Assembly: GCA_913009655.1 (NCBI GenBank)
Contig: CAJVWI010000009.1
Span: 1 to 64,000, forward strand
Length of the DNA: 64,000 nucleotides
From: an uncultured Cryomorphaceae bacterium
GTDB taxonomy: Bacteria > Bacteroidota > Bacteroidia > Flavobacteriales > Schleiferiaceae
Reading direction: 5' to 3'
The translations under genes were made by a program, and so were the position numbers. A model generated the notes under the pieces. That model was not told where the DNA came from, made no database searches, and saw only the letters and a list, made by a program, of their open reading frames with translations. Positions 52,123 to 63,203 of the stretch are shown here, one piece after another (position 1 is the stretch's first letter; each line of letters opens with the position of its first letter).

Positions 52123-54360
52123 ATGCCGTCTTCAATTGCGATTTCAGTGATTAATGATCTTCATTCGGACCAAAGGGTACATAGAACTTGTACGGTATGG
52201 GAGGAGCGCGGGTATGAGGTGATTTTGATTGGACGAAATTACCCCAACTCGAAAGAATTAAATCGAAACTATAAAATTCACAGATTTAATTGTTTTTGGA
52301 ATAAGGGTCCACTTTTTTATCTTGAATATCAGATTAGACTTTGGGCTTTTTTAAAAAACTTAAAAGTGGATGTCTATTTCTCTAATGATTTGGATACATT
52401 ATTACCAAATGTATTTTGGTCATTAAGAAATAAGCTTCCTCTCGTATATGACTCTCACGAATATTTTCTTGGTTCTCCGGAAATTGAGTCTCGACCTGTT
52501 ATTAAATTTATTTGGTCTATCGCTGAAAAATATGCAGTTCCAAAAGTTGACTTCCCTGTTACTGTTAACAGCTCAATATCAATGCAATATCATCGGGAAT
52601 ACGGTAAAAGTTTTGATGTGGTACGAAATATTCCGCTGTCACCATCATCTGGATTTTTATTTAGAAATGACTCTGAGCAAGAGAAAGAGCGTATACGTGT
52701 AAAATTATCATTGCCTTTGCAAAAAACTATTTGGATAATCCAAGGTGCCGGGATTAATATTAACCGGGGAGCCGAAGAATTGTTAGGTGCTGCGATTGCT
52801 TTAAAGGGAAAAGTTTTTCTTCTAATTGTTGGAAATGGAGATGTGATTCCAAAACTTAAGGTCACGGCTATATCAAATAGCATGAATAATGAGATAGTTA
52901 GATTTGTACCAAGACAGAGTTTAGAAAGTCTTCGCGAGTATACTTTTGCAGCTGATATTGGATTTTCTTTAGATAAACCAAAAAGTCAGAATTATAGATG
53001 GAGTTTGCCAAACAAACTTTTTGATTATTGGCAGGCAGGAATTCCAGTTGTCTCAACTGATCTTGTAGAAGTTTCAAAACTTATAAAATCAACCCGGGCA
53101 GGGATAATAATTGAGAATAACTCAATAAAAAGTATTATCGAGGCCGCAAATAATATATCAAAACCTAAGAATTATCAAAAAGCAAAATTAGCAGCTCAAG
53201 AAGCTGCTAAAATATATAATTGGGAAAACGAAAAAAAAGTTTGGAATAACCTAATTTCGAGATTAGAAGGGATAAAAACTATTCATATTTGGTCTATGGA
53301 CCGCCTAGAGACTACCTCATATGGAGGTATTTTGGAAGTTCGGGGACAAATCGAAAATGCTCTAAAACATAATTTGCAGATTATCTTGTATGCTTGGTCA
53401 AAAAAAGAAATTTGGAATGATAATCCAATGCAAATAAAAGGTGTTCAATTTCACACTCTGCCGAGGAAAATTTTTAAAATAAATTTAACGAAACGAATTC
53501 CATACATTGTCTCTAGTCGAGCATCTAAAGCTGCAAGTCACAAGTCAATAATTCAACGAGGTATGGTTTTGATCAATGGGCCTCATTGCTCAGGTGTTTT
53601 CCAACCAATTAATGCTATACTTCGATTGCATAATCCGGAAGCATCATACTACAAAAGTCTTGCGATTCAATCAAAGGGTTTCAGATCACTTTATTTTATG
53701 TGGGAATCTTTTAGGCTAAGAAAATGGGAAAAGAAATTAGCCAAAGAATGGAAAGGGGAAGTCTGGGCTTTGACTAATAGTGATTCGGATTACTGGAATC
53801 GAATGGCACCAATGTCTAAGTCAAAGGTTGTTGGGCCCATGAAGACCTTTGAGTTTAATATTTCGGAATTTGAAGCTGATAAAAAAACCCTTCTTGTTCC
53901 TGGTAAGTTTTCAGTGATTGAAAATGAGAATGCTGCTCGCATTAGTTTAAAGTCTCAAGGTTGGGAATTAATATGGGCGGGACACGGCGCTTCATCTAGC
54001 CTAAAGACAGAAGGGGAGTCAAGGGTTACTTATATAGATAACCCAAATGATAAATATATTTCAAGATTATTTAGTAATGCGCATGCTGTCCTTGTCCATG
54101 CTGATCATAAACTGGGTATTAAATTAAAATTAATTCAAGCCCTTTACCAGGCTCGGTTTATTATTGCTCATGAAAATTCATTGAGTGAAATACCATTTTG
54201 TTCGAGCGATGGAATATTTTCTTACCAAGATGTTGATACATTTATCGATGCATTAAACCTTGCAGGAAAAGCAAAATGGAATTCTTTGAAGGCATTAGAA
54301 ATTTTAGAATCTAGAAAAAAATTATTGTCGAAAATTCAGGGGTCAATACAATTTATTTGA
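52123..54360 (+). CDS. Two-domain fused glycosyltransferase
   Basis: 745 residues. Domain 1 (about 1-385) is GT4-like: SVINDLHSDQRVHRTCTVWEERGYEVILIGR, YFSNDLDTLLPNVFW, YDSHEYFLGSPEI, then the donor half with GAGININRGAEELLGA, RFVPRQSLESLREY, and LPNKLFDYWQAGIPVVSTDLVEVSKLI. Domain 2 (about 390-745) begins IHIWSMDRLETTSYGGILEVRGQIE and ends with DADIGFSLD-like loss but PNDKYISRLFSNAHAVLVHADHKLGIKLKLIQALYQARFIIAHE, again a GT-B donor half. Two such enzymes in one chain suggest consecutive sugar additions. It stands away from the main glycan cluster. Confidence 0.85.
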   Translation: MPSSIAISVINDLHSDQRVHRTCTVWEERGYEVILIGRNYPNSKELNRNYKIHRFNCFWNKGPLFYLEYQIRLWAFLKNLKVDVYFSNDLDTLLPNVFWSLRNKLPLVYDSHEYFLGSPEIESRPVIKFIWSIAEKYAVPKVDFPVTVNSSISMQYHREYGKSFDVVRNIPLSPSSGFLFRNDSEQEKERIRVKLSLPLQKTIWIIQGAGININRGAEELLGAAIALKGKVFLLIVGNGDVIPKLKVTAISNSMNNEIVRFVPRQSLESLREYTFAADIGFSLDKPKSQNYRWSLPNKLFDYWQAGIPVVSTDLVEVSKLIKSTRAGIIIENNSIKSIIEAANNISKPKNYQKAKLAAQEAAKIYNWENEKKVWNNLISRLEGIKTIHIWSMDRLETTSYGGILEVRGQIENALKHNLQIILYAWSKKEIWNDNPMQIKGVQFHTLPRKIFKINLTKRIPYIVSSRASKAASHKSIIQRGMVLINGPHCSGVFQPINAILRLHNPEASYYKSLAIQSKGFRSLYFMWESFRLRKWEKKLAKEWKGEVWALTNSDSDYWNRMAPMSKSKVVGPMKTFEFNISEFEADKKTLLVPGKFSVIENENAARISLKSQGWELIWAGHGASSSLKTEGESRVTYIDNPNDKYISRLFSNAHAVLVHADHKLGIKLKLIQALYQARFIIAHENSLSEIPFCSSDGIFSYQDVDTFIDALNLAGKAKWNSLKALEILESRKKLLSKIQGSIQFI

Positions 54361-54378
54361 GTTTAGTCGGAAATCAGT

Positions 54379-55062
54379 TCACAAGGTTTTTTGAACTGTT
54401 GTTGAGATACTTCCATTTGAACATTTCCATGTCGCATGTGGAAATTTCAATAAAAGCGCATAGTCATGGGTAGCCATAAGAATAGTTTGTCCAGTAGTTG
54501 AAATTTCCTCCAAAAGATGCATGATTTCTTCCGACGTATGAGGGTCTAGATTCCCCGTTGGTTCATCTGCTAAAATTAATGGTGGATCATTTAAAAGTGA
54601 CCTCGCAATTGCTATTCTTTGCTGCTCTCCCCCAGAGAGCTGAAATGGCATTTTATGCTCTTTGGTAGCCATGCCAACACGAGTTAAAACATGCTGAATT
54701 CGTTCTTTATTTTCATTAGACTTTAATTGACCAGTGGCCTCTAAAACGAAATTCAAATTATCATAGACACTTCGGTCCATCAATAACTGAAAATCCTGAA
54801 AAACAACTCCTAGCTTTCGTCTTAGAAATGGAATTTCATTATCACGCAATTTGCGCAAATTAAAGTCGACAATTTGTCCATCACCATTATTTAAGGGTAT
54901 GTCTGCATATAAAGTTTTTAGCAAACTAGATTTCCCAGAACCCGTGGATCCAATTAAATAGACAAAATCTCCACGATCTAATTGAATGCTTATGTCTTTT
55001 AATATCAAATGATTACCTTGATATATATCAGCGTTTTTTAGACTTAAAATTGTTTGTTTCAT
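54379..55062 (-). CDS. ftsE: Cell-division ABC transporter ATP-binding protein FtsE
   Basis: 227 residues. Walker A IGSTGSGKSSLLK (about 37-49), Q-loop VFQDFQLL, signature LSGGEQQRIAIARSLL, Walker B LILADEPTGNLD and H-loop MATHDYALL. Sequence layout matches FtsE, which with FtsX controls cell-wall hydrolases at the septum. ftsX is not adjacent here, as is often the case in Bacteroidota, so a LolD-like role is the alternative. Divergent from the TPR protein gene. Confidence 0.88.
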   Translation of the reverse strand: MKQTILSLKNADIYQGNHLILKDISIQLDRGDFVYLIGSTGSGKSSLLKTLYADIPLNNGDGQIVDFNLRKLRDNEIPFLRRKLGVVFQDFQLLMDRSVYDNLNFVLEATGQLKSNENKERIQHVLTRVGMATKEHKMPFQLSGGEQQRIAIARSLLNDPPLILADEPTGNLDPHTSEEIMHLLEEISTTGQTILMATHDYALLLKFPHATWKCSNGSISTTVQKTL

Positions 55063-55132
55063 CGATGAGGGTATGATTTCTGATACAAATTAAGTGGATT
55101 TTGTTGGTACGGACTACCTTTATGCTCTAATA

Positions 55133-58100
55133 ATGATGCGTAGATTTCTCATTCTAAACTTCTTTTTGCTCGCTTTCACCGCGAGCGGACAGGCTCCATT
55201 CTCTCATCATACTCCTCAATATACCTATTCTGAAAGTCGTGCTTTATTTGATATATCCCTCTATTCTTCAGCTGCAGAGGGGTTTAGGAAAGTAATCAGT
55301 TTGGTCGATTCAGAAACGGATTTATCTGAACAGAGTAATTTCTTCAAGGTTTTGTGTTCGATTAAATTAATGAACCGAGATGCTGGAGATCAAGTATTAA
55401 AATTTCTTGAAGAATATCCAACCTCTGCACGACGGAAGGAGTTGATTTTAGAAATGGCAGATTATTCGTTTAATCGTCGCAGATATCGTGAAGCTAAAAA
55501 CTGGTTGTTGCGACTGAATGGTATGTATTTGCCAAAGAGAGAAAGAGCAGAATTGGAATTTAAGCTTGGATATTCTCTTTTCATGCTGAAAGATTATGAA
55601 ATGTCCAGAGCTCAATTTTCGGCTGCAAAATCATCGAAATTTAAAATAGCATCATCTGCACAATATTATTATGGTCATATTGCCTACCTAGATACTAATG
55701 ACATAACAGCCTTGGAAAATTTGGAACCTCTTAAAGATCATCCAGACTTTGGTTTTGTGGTTCCTTACTATCTGGCTCAGATTTATGCCAGAAGGCAAAT
55801 GGATGACGAGTTATTAAGTCTTGGTGAGTCTCTATTAAAAGAGGCTACGGTTAAACGTTCTCCGGAAATTGCAAAGCTCATAGGTCAGAGCCTTTTGCGT
55901 AAAAAGAGATTTGATGAGGCGCTTCCATACTTAGTAATGCATCGAGATCGAGGGGGTAATATGACTCCAGCTGATTATTATGAGTTAGGAGTTCTTCTTG
56001 AAAAATCAAATCGGTTTAAAGAGGCAATTCAGAGTCTGAATAAAATCACGACAACTAGAAGCGATGTTTCTGAGTTTGCATTATATCTCCTCGCGGATTG
56101 TTACGTTAAAGAGGGTCAAAGTGAAAATGCTCTATCTGCTTTTCACGCGGTAAGCGAAATTGCCACCGATGAAGTAATCAGAGAAGAGTCAGCATTTCAG
56201 ACAGCTAAATTAACATACCAGGGTTCTAGCCCTTTTGGAGATGCTATTACTGCTTTTAAATCTTTTTTATTGAATTTTCCTGAGACTGAATATAGAAAAG
56301 AAGTAAATGAGTATTTGGCCAATCTATACATTACTTCAAAAGATTATTCGAGAGCTATGGATGCTATTCTTCAGACAGGTATGTCTTCAATGGCTATGCG
56401 AGAGGCTTATCAAAGAGTAGCTTATTACCGCGCTGTGGAATTGTATCATTCTAGCAATTGGCTCAAGGCAAAGGAGTTTTTTAATAAGTCACTTACGTAT
56501 CAGCAAAATTTGACATTTGTCGCATTAGCCCACTTTTGGATGGGAGAGCTTGCATATAAAAAAGGGGACTCGCAAGAGGCTCTTGCTCAATTCGAATTCT
56601 TTTTGAATACACCGGGCTCTTATGCGCTGACGGAACGCCCTATTAGTCTATATAACAAAGCATACTGTCTTTACAAACTAGATAAGTTAGATGATGCTGC
56701 CGCAGCATTCAGAGTTTATCTTCAAGATTCTAAAGGCGATGATAAAAAAAATGCTGATGCGACTTTGCGGTTGGCTGACTTGTATTTTTTATCAGGTAAA
56801 CATTCCCTTGCGCAAGATTATTATAAGAAATTTATAAATAACCTACATTCTTTCAGTAATTCATATTCAGCATATGCTCAATTTCAGCAAGCTCTTTGCC
56901 TAGGTCTTTTGGGAAGAGATAATGAGAAAATAAGTTTATTGAAATCTCTTTCAGTAAAGGAAACTCGCAATGATGCCTTTGGAGGAAAGTACTCAATCGA
57001 GGCATTGTATGAAATGGGTAAGACACATTTACAGAATGGCGATAACGAAAATGCAGAAGCTTCATTCGTTGAATATGTAAGAAAAAATCCAAATTTAGAG
57101 AAAGCGCGCCGCGCATTATTGAATCAAGCCATAGCTCAAAGAAATGATGGTCGGCTTGATGCATCAATGGCAACCTTTAAAAGTGTTGTTCAATTCTATC
57201 CTGGAACTCTTGAGTCAAGAGAAGCAATTGGGACTTCAAGATCTGTTTTTGATGATGCGAACCAACTTGAAGATTATTTGGAATGGGTTAATGGAATAGA
57301 TTTTGCCACAATCAGGGCTTCGGAATTGGACTCTATAGCCTATATGTCCGCAGTTGATAAATATGCTCAAAGTAATTATTTAGATGCAAATGTTTCATTT
57401 AAAAATTATCTGAAACGCTTCCCGGATGGGTTTTTTGCATTGAATGCAGTTCATTTTGCCGCAGAATCTTCTCGTCTTGAGAATGATATTGTAAATGCTC
57501 TTATGTACTACAAAAAAATTACCCAGTATCCTGTAAATGAGTACAGTGCTAATGCATGGGCATGGGTGTTAAGAATAACATCTCAAAACAAATACTTTGA
57601 TTTAGATCTTATGCAGGTTTCAGCTGAGAATTTATTGAACTTGTCAAGTGACGCTCAACTATTGAGAGAAGCCAATGTTGCTTTAATGAGGGCCCGTCAG
57701 TCTAAAGGTGATTTAGACGTTGCGCAAGCATATTCAAAAGTTGTAGCATCTGATGAGAGAAACACTCCTGAAATTAGGGTTGAAGCCCGCTTAAATATAG
57801 CTCGAAATTCATTTAGCTTTTGGAGCATTGAGATTTCTAAAATAGAAGATCCTCAAGTTGAAAATACTTCTGAAGCATTGAAGAAGATAAAAAAAATGCA
57901 AGAAAAAGCCATTAAAGCGTATCAAGTTCTTAAAAATAGCGGACCTAGTTCTGTCCAAGCAGAAGCCTCTTACTATTTAGCCTATTTTCTGAATTATGAT
58001 CAATCATTTTTGGCTTCTAATGAAGAAATATTTTGGTTGATTGATAATTTGCCGTCTCAATTAGATTGGCGTTATAAGGCGCTTATTACGCTCGCAAAAA

Positions 58101-58282
58101 ATTATGCTGGTCTTGAAGATAATTTTCAAGCCATTTATACTTTAGATTTTGTCATTTCCGAGAATTACAATGTCGAACTTATAAAGGAAGCAAAAAAAAT
58201 AAAAGAGAAACTAGAAGCGGCTAATAAAAATCAGTCCTCTGAAATAGATTCTACTGTGACTAAAATAGGGATAATGCCATGA
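55133..58282 (+). CDS. Large periplasmic or outer-membrane TPR protein
   Basis: 1049 residues from ATG 55133 (MMRRFLILNFFLLAFTASGQ, signal peptide); an upstream GTG at 55094 gives an unconvincing extension. The mature part is a long series of tetratricopeptide-like helix pairs, with motifs such as YYELGVLLEKSNRFKEAIQSLN and ALYEMGKTHLQNGDNENAEASFVEYVRKNP across ~60-1010. It probably serves as a scaffold at the envelope. It overlaps the next barrel gene by 4 bp, suggesting a stable pair. Similar pairs are widespread in Bacteroidota but undescribed in function as far as I know. Confidence 0.85.
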   Translation: MMRRFLILNFFLLAFTASGQAPFSHHTPQYTYSESRALFDISLYSSAAEGFRKVISLVDSETDLSEQSNFFKVLCSIKLMNRDAGDQVLKFLEEYPTSARRKELILEMADYSFNRRRYREAKNWLLRLNGMYLPKRERAELEFKLGYSLFMLKDYEMSRAQFSAAKSSKFKIASSAQYYYGHIAYLDTNDITALENLEPLKDHPDFGFVVPYYLAQIYARRQMDDELLSLGESLLKEATVKRSPEIAKLIGQSLLRKKRFDEALPYLVMHRDRGGNMTPADYYELGVLLEKSNRFKEAIQSLNKITTTRSDVSEFALYLLADCYVKEGQSENALSAFHAVSEIATDEVIREESAFQTAKLTYQGSSPFGDAITAFKSFLLNFPETEYRKEVNEYLANLYITSKDYSRAMDAILQTGMSSMAMREAYQRVAYYRAVELYHSSNWLKAKEFFNKSLTYQQNLTFVALAHFWMGELAYKKGDSQEALAQFEFFLNTPGSYALTERPISLYNKAYCLYKLDKLDDAAAAFRVYLQDSKGDDKKNADATLRLADLYFLSGKHSLAQDYYKKFINNLHSFSNSYSAYAQFQQALCLGLLGRDNEKISLLKSLSVKETRNDAFGGKYSIEALYEMGKTHLQNGDNENAEASFVEYVRKNPNLEKARRALLNQAIAQRNDGRLDASMATFKSVVQFYPGTLESREAIGTSRSVFDDANQLEDYLEWVNGIDFATIRASELDSIAYMSAVDKYAQSNYLDANVSFKNYLKRFPDGFFALNAVHFAAESSRLENDIVNALMYYKKITQYPVNEYSANAWAWVLRITSQNKYFDLDLMQVSAENLLNLSSDAQLLREANVALMRARQSKGDLDVAQAYSKVVASDERNTPEIRVEARLNIARNSFSFWSIEISKIEDPQVENTSEALKKIKKMQEKAIKAYQVLKNSGPSSVQAEASYYLAYFLNYDQSFLASNEEIFWLIDNLPSQLDWRYKALITLAKNYAGLEDNFQAIYTLDFVISENYNVELIKEAKKIKEKLEAANKNQSSEIDSTVTKIGIMP

Positions 58283-59994
58283 AGCAATTAATATTTCTAT
58301 TTTTAATAACTTCTTCAATCTTTAGTATTGCTCAACCTGTATTAAACGGTGTAGATATAACAGTAAAAGAAAAATATCAGGCTCAAGTAGCTGAGGCAAT
58401 AAAAATCACAGGTCAACCTAATGTTAGAGATACGAATATTGAAAAGTTGCCAGTTGAAATAAATTTAAGGTCACGAACATTAATTCCTTCCCCTAAAATG
58501 GAATTGATACCACCTATTCGTATTGCGCGAACTAAACTTTACAGATTGCCCAGTAACACGGTAATGTTATCTGTAGGTAATTTTTACACAACACGTGTGG
58601 GTTTTTCATTTGGAAATTCAAGAGATCCCATTCAAACATGGGGAATACAGGGAAGACATTTCTCATCATTTGGTGGATTTAAGGTAACAGATGAAATTGG
58701 ATTGCGTAAGTCTGTTTTTGAAAACTCTAGTTGGTTAGAAAATGGATTGAGCGGCCATTATAATAGGGTTCTAAGGCGAGGAAGGCTTTTGACTCGTGCC
58801 TCCGCCAATTTTGATAGATATTCATTTTATGGGCAGCCCCATATATTAGGAACTAATGATATTGATACTACAGGGAATGCTCCTCTAAGATGGATTCAGG
58901 ACTACCAGGCTGAAGCCAAATATGATCATTCTGGATATAGAAGAAAGCAGATTTTTCAGAGTGCACATATACGAGCCCATCATTGGATTGATCAAGGTGG
59001 ACGTCAAGTAGAAACGGGTATTAATTCTGCTATCGACTGGAGATTGCCTATTGAAGATTTATTTTTAGAATTACCCCTTAAGGCATCTTTTAATAAGCTT
59101 TCTGGGACATCTCGTATGGATTCGATGGGGAGGTTACTAACGAATAATTATTGGTCGGCACAATTCGCTCCGGCAATTGCAGATAGTGTTGGTAATGTAA
59201 GTTTTAAATTAGGCCTTAATTTAATTTTTGATGGTGTGATAAGTGATAGTAGTAGAAAGCTTTCGCTTCCTTATTTGCCTCCTGTCATTCATGTTGAATT
59301 TCCCTTGGTCAAGAATGTTTTAAATATTTATGGGGGATATGAGGGAAGTGTCCAAAATGGTGGTATGCGTTTAAGGGTTAATCAGACCTCTTTTTTAAGT
59401 GAAAATTCTCAATATGAAATAGTTAGATCCTCATCACTTTATGGCGGAGTGAATGGAAGACTATCAAGCGCTATTGGATATCGATTTGGCGCTCGCCAAA
59501 GAAGTTATGAGAATTATGCAATGGTAACAAGAGATCCCAATTATTCGAACAATGGCATAGATTCTGGAAGGCTTTTACTTGAATATGTCGAACTTATCTA
59601 TTTTGAGCCGAGTGGAGAATTGACTTTTCAGAATAGTCTGGGTTGGGAGTTTAGAGGCTTTGCGCTCTTAAGGATGGGAATCAACGATTCGAATAAACCT
59701 ATTTATCACTTGCCATCTTCTCAAATCGGAGGTCAGATTCATTTTAATCTAAAAGATAAAATTCGCTTTGAGTCAACAATTATTCGCCATGGTGAGCGTA
59801 AGGCTCCTCTAATGGTTGACGGCATTAATCTTTTACCTTATTGGGATGGTAGATTATCAGTTGTATACACCTATAATGATAAGTTAAATGCAACCCTTAA
59901 GATTGATAATATTTTTAATTCGCAAATAGACTGGTGGAGTGGATACTCGATTCAAGGCTTTAGAGCTAATCTTGGTCTTGTTTATAAATTTTAG
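58279..59994 (+). CDS. Outer-membrane beta-barrel (TonB-receptor-like) partner of the TPR protein
   Basis: 571 residues. Signal peptide 1-18 (MKQLIFLFLITSSIFSIA). A short linker with VKEKYQAQVAEAIKITGQPNVRDT follows, then an amphipathic barrel with many aromatic-ended strands and a C-terminal strand ending in GFRANLGLVYKF. It lacks a TonB plug domain, so it is a plugless porin- or receptor-like barrel. ATGA overlap with the TPR gene indicates translational coupling. The function is unknown. Confidence 0.78.
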   Translation: MKQLIFLFLITSSIFSIAQPVLNGVDITVKEKYQAQVAEAIKITGQPNVRDTNIEKLPVEINLRSRTLIPSPKMELIPPIRIARTKLYRLPSNTVMLSVGNFYTTRVGFSFGNSRDPIQTWGIQGRHFSSFGGFKVTDEIGLRKSVFENSSWLENGLSGHYNRVLRRGRLLTRASANFDRYSFYGQPHILGTNDIDTTGNAPLRWIQDYQAEAKYDHSGYRRKQIFQSAHIRAHHWIDQGGRQVETGINSAIDWRLPIEDLFLELPLKASFNKLSGTSRMDSMGRLLTNNYWSAQFAPAIADSVGNVSFKLGLNLIFDGVISDSSRKLSLPYLPPVIHVEFPLVKNVLNIYGGYEGSVQNGGMRLRVNQTSFLSENSQYEIVRSSSLYGGVNGRLSSAIGYRFGARQRSYENYAMVTRDPNYSNNGIDSGRLLLEYVELIYFEPSGELTFQNSLGWEFRGFALLRMGINDSNKPIYHLPSSQIGGQIHFNLKDKIRFESTIIRHGERKAPLMVDGINLLPYWDGRLSVVYTYNDKLNATLKIDNIFNSQIDWWSGYSIQGFRANLGLVYKF

Positions 59995-60072
59995 GCCTGC
60001 AAAATTTAGCTTTACATATTTAGGTATTTTGTTGAAAAAAATGTTCATAAAGCTTCATTGTTTTTTATTCGC

Positions 60073-60106
60073 TTTGCCTCTATGGAATGCCCTGGGGTTA
60101 TCTTTG
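60073..60106 (+). promoter_or_regulatory. Promoter of gyrB
   Basis: TTTG (60073-60076), 22 bases, TATCTTTG (60099-60106): exact -7, slightly wide -33 spacing. The gyrB ATG follows 28 bases after the -7 box. Confidence 0.55.
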
Positions 60107-60130
60107 TAAAACACTCTATTTCATACCTAA

Positions 60131-62074
<1,944 letters not shown>

Positions 62075-62118
62075 ATGGGGGATACAGAGTTTATAAAATT
62101 TTAAAGGATATACTGAAT

Positions 62119-63048
62119 ATGAAAATCACAGTTGTTGGAGCTGGTAATGTTGGTGCTACATGCGCTGAATCAATAGTTAGAATGGAACTTGCAAATGAAT
62201 TAGTTCTTTTAGACATTAGAAAAGGGTTTGCCGAGGGTAAGGCTATGGATATTAATCAAACAGCTTCCTTACATGGCTTTCACACCAAGGTTAAAGGAGT
62301 CACGAGTGATTATCAGGCGACGGCGGACTCTAAAGTAATCGTGATCACCTCCGGGTTGCCCCGTAAGCCAGGAATGACAAGAGAAGAATTGATTGGGACA
62401 AACGCGGGAATAGTAAAGAGTGTAGTTACCCAAGCATTAGAAGTTTCTCCTGAGGCAGTGGTTGTTGTAATATCAAACCCAATGGATACAATGACTTATC
62501 TGGCCGTAAAAGAAAGTGGTCTGCCAAAAAATAGAATTATCGGGATGGGTGGCATTCTTGATTCTAGTAGGTTCAAGTACTATCTAAGTGAAGCTTTAAA
62601 TTGCCCAGTTAGTGATCTTCAAGCTTCTGTAATTGGAGGACACGGCGATACGACCATGATCCCTTTAACCCGTTTGGCATCTTATCAGTCGACTCCAGTT
62701 TCTGATTATTTATCTCGAGAGCTCTTAGATCAAGTAAAATTTTCTACTATGGTTGGAGGGGCAACTTTAACGGGCTTGATAGGCACATCTGCTTGGTATG
62801 CTCCAGGAGCATCGGGAGCGGCCTTGGTAGCAAGTATCTTAAATGATCAAAAAAGAATTTTTCCCTGCTGTGTTTATCTAGATGGAGAATATGGTCAAAC
62901 GGATATCTGTTTGGGGGTTCCTGTAGTTATTGGAAAAAATGGTTGGGAAAAAATTATAGATTATAATTTAAATGATTTAGAAAAGCTAGCTTTTTCAAAG
63001 AGCGCTGACGCCGTAAGGGCAATGAATTCCGTGTTGACTGATTTATAG
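62119..63048 (+). CDS. mdh: Malate dehydrogenase (lactate-dehydrogenase-like)
   Basis: 309 residues. NAD motif GAGNVGATCAE (7-17), LLDIRKGFAEGKAMDI (Asp36 for NAD specificity in a LDH-like MDH), the substrate arginines in GLPRKPGMTREEL and SSRFKYY, and catalytic His in IGGHGDTTMIP. Oxidises malate to oxaloacetate in the TCA cycle. Lies 44 bp after gyrB in the same direction, possibly read together. Confidence 0.96.
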   Translation: MKITVVGAGNVGATCAESIVRMELANELVLLDIRKGFAEGKAMDINQTASLHGFHTKVKGVTSDYQATADSKVIVITSGLPRKPGMTREELIGTNAGIVKSVVTQALEVSPEAVVVVISNPMDTMTYLAVKESGLPKNRIIGMGGILDSSRFKYYLSEALNCPVSDLQASVIGGHGDTTMIPLTRLASYQSTPVSDYLSRELLDQVKFSTMVGGATLTGLIGTSAWYAPGASGAALVASILNDQKRIFPCCVYLDGEYGQTDICLGVPVVIGKNGWEKIIDYNLNDLEKLAFSKSADAVRAMNSVLTDL

Positions 63049-63203
63049 GATTTGACCTTTAATCATATGATCACAGTCTTAACCCCTCAACTAGCGCATA
63101 TAAATAATCATAAGTAAAGGTTCTAGCTCTAAACCCATTTGGTCAAAATCATCTTTTTTCTGGACCTTTAATAAGGATTTTTCTAATCCTAATTAACGCA
63201 TAG
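63049..63203. other. Intergenic region with a small hairpin
   Basis: Between mdh and the converging T9SS gene. AAGGATT (63173-63179) and AATCCT (63184-63189) form a weak hairpin that may terminate one or both genes. Nothing else stands out. Confidence 0.4.
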
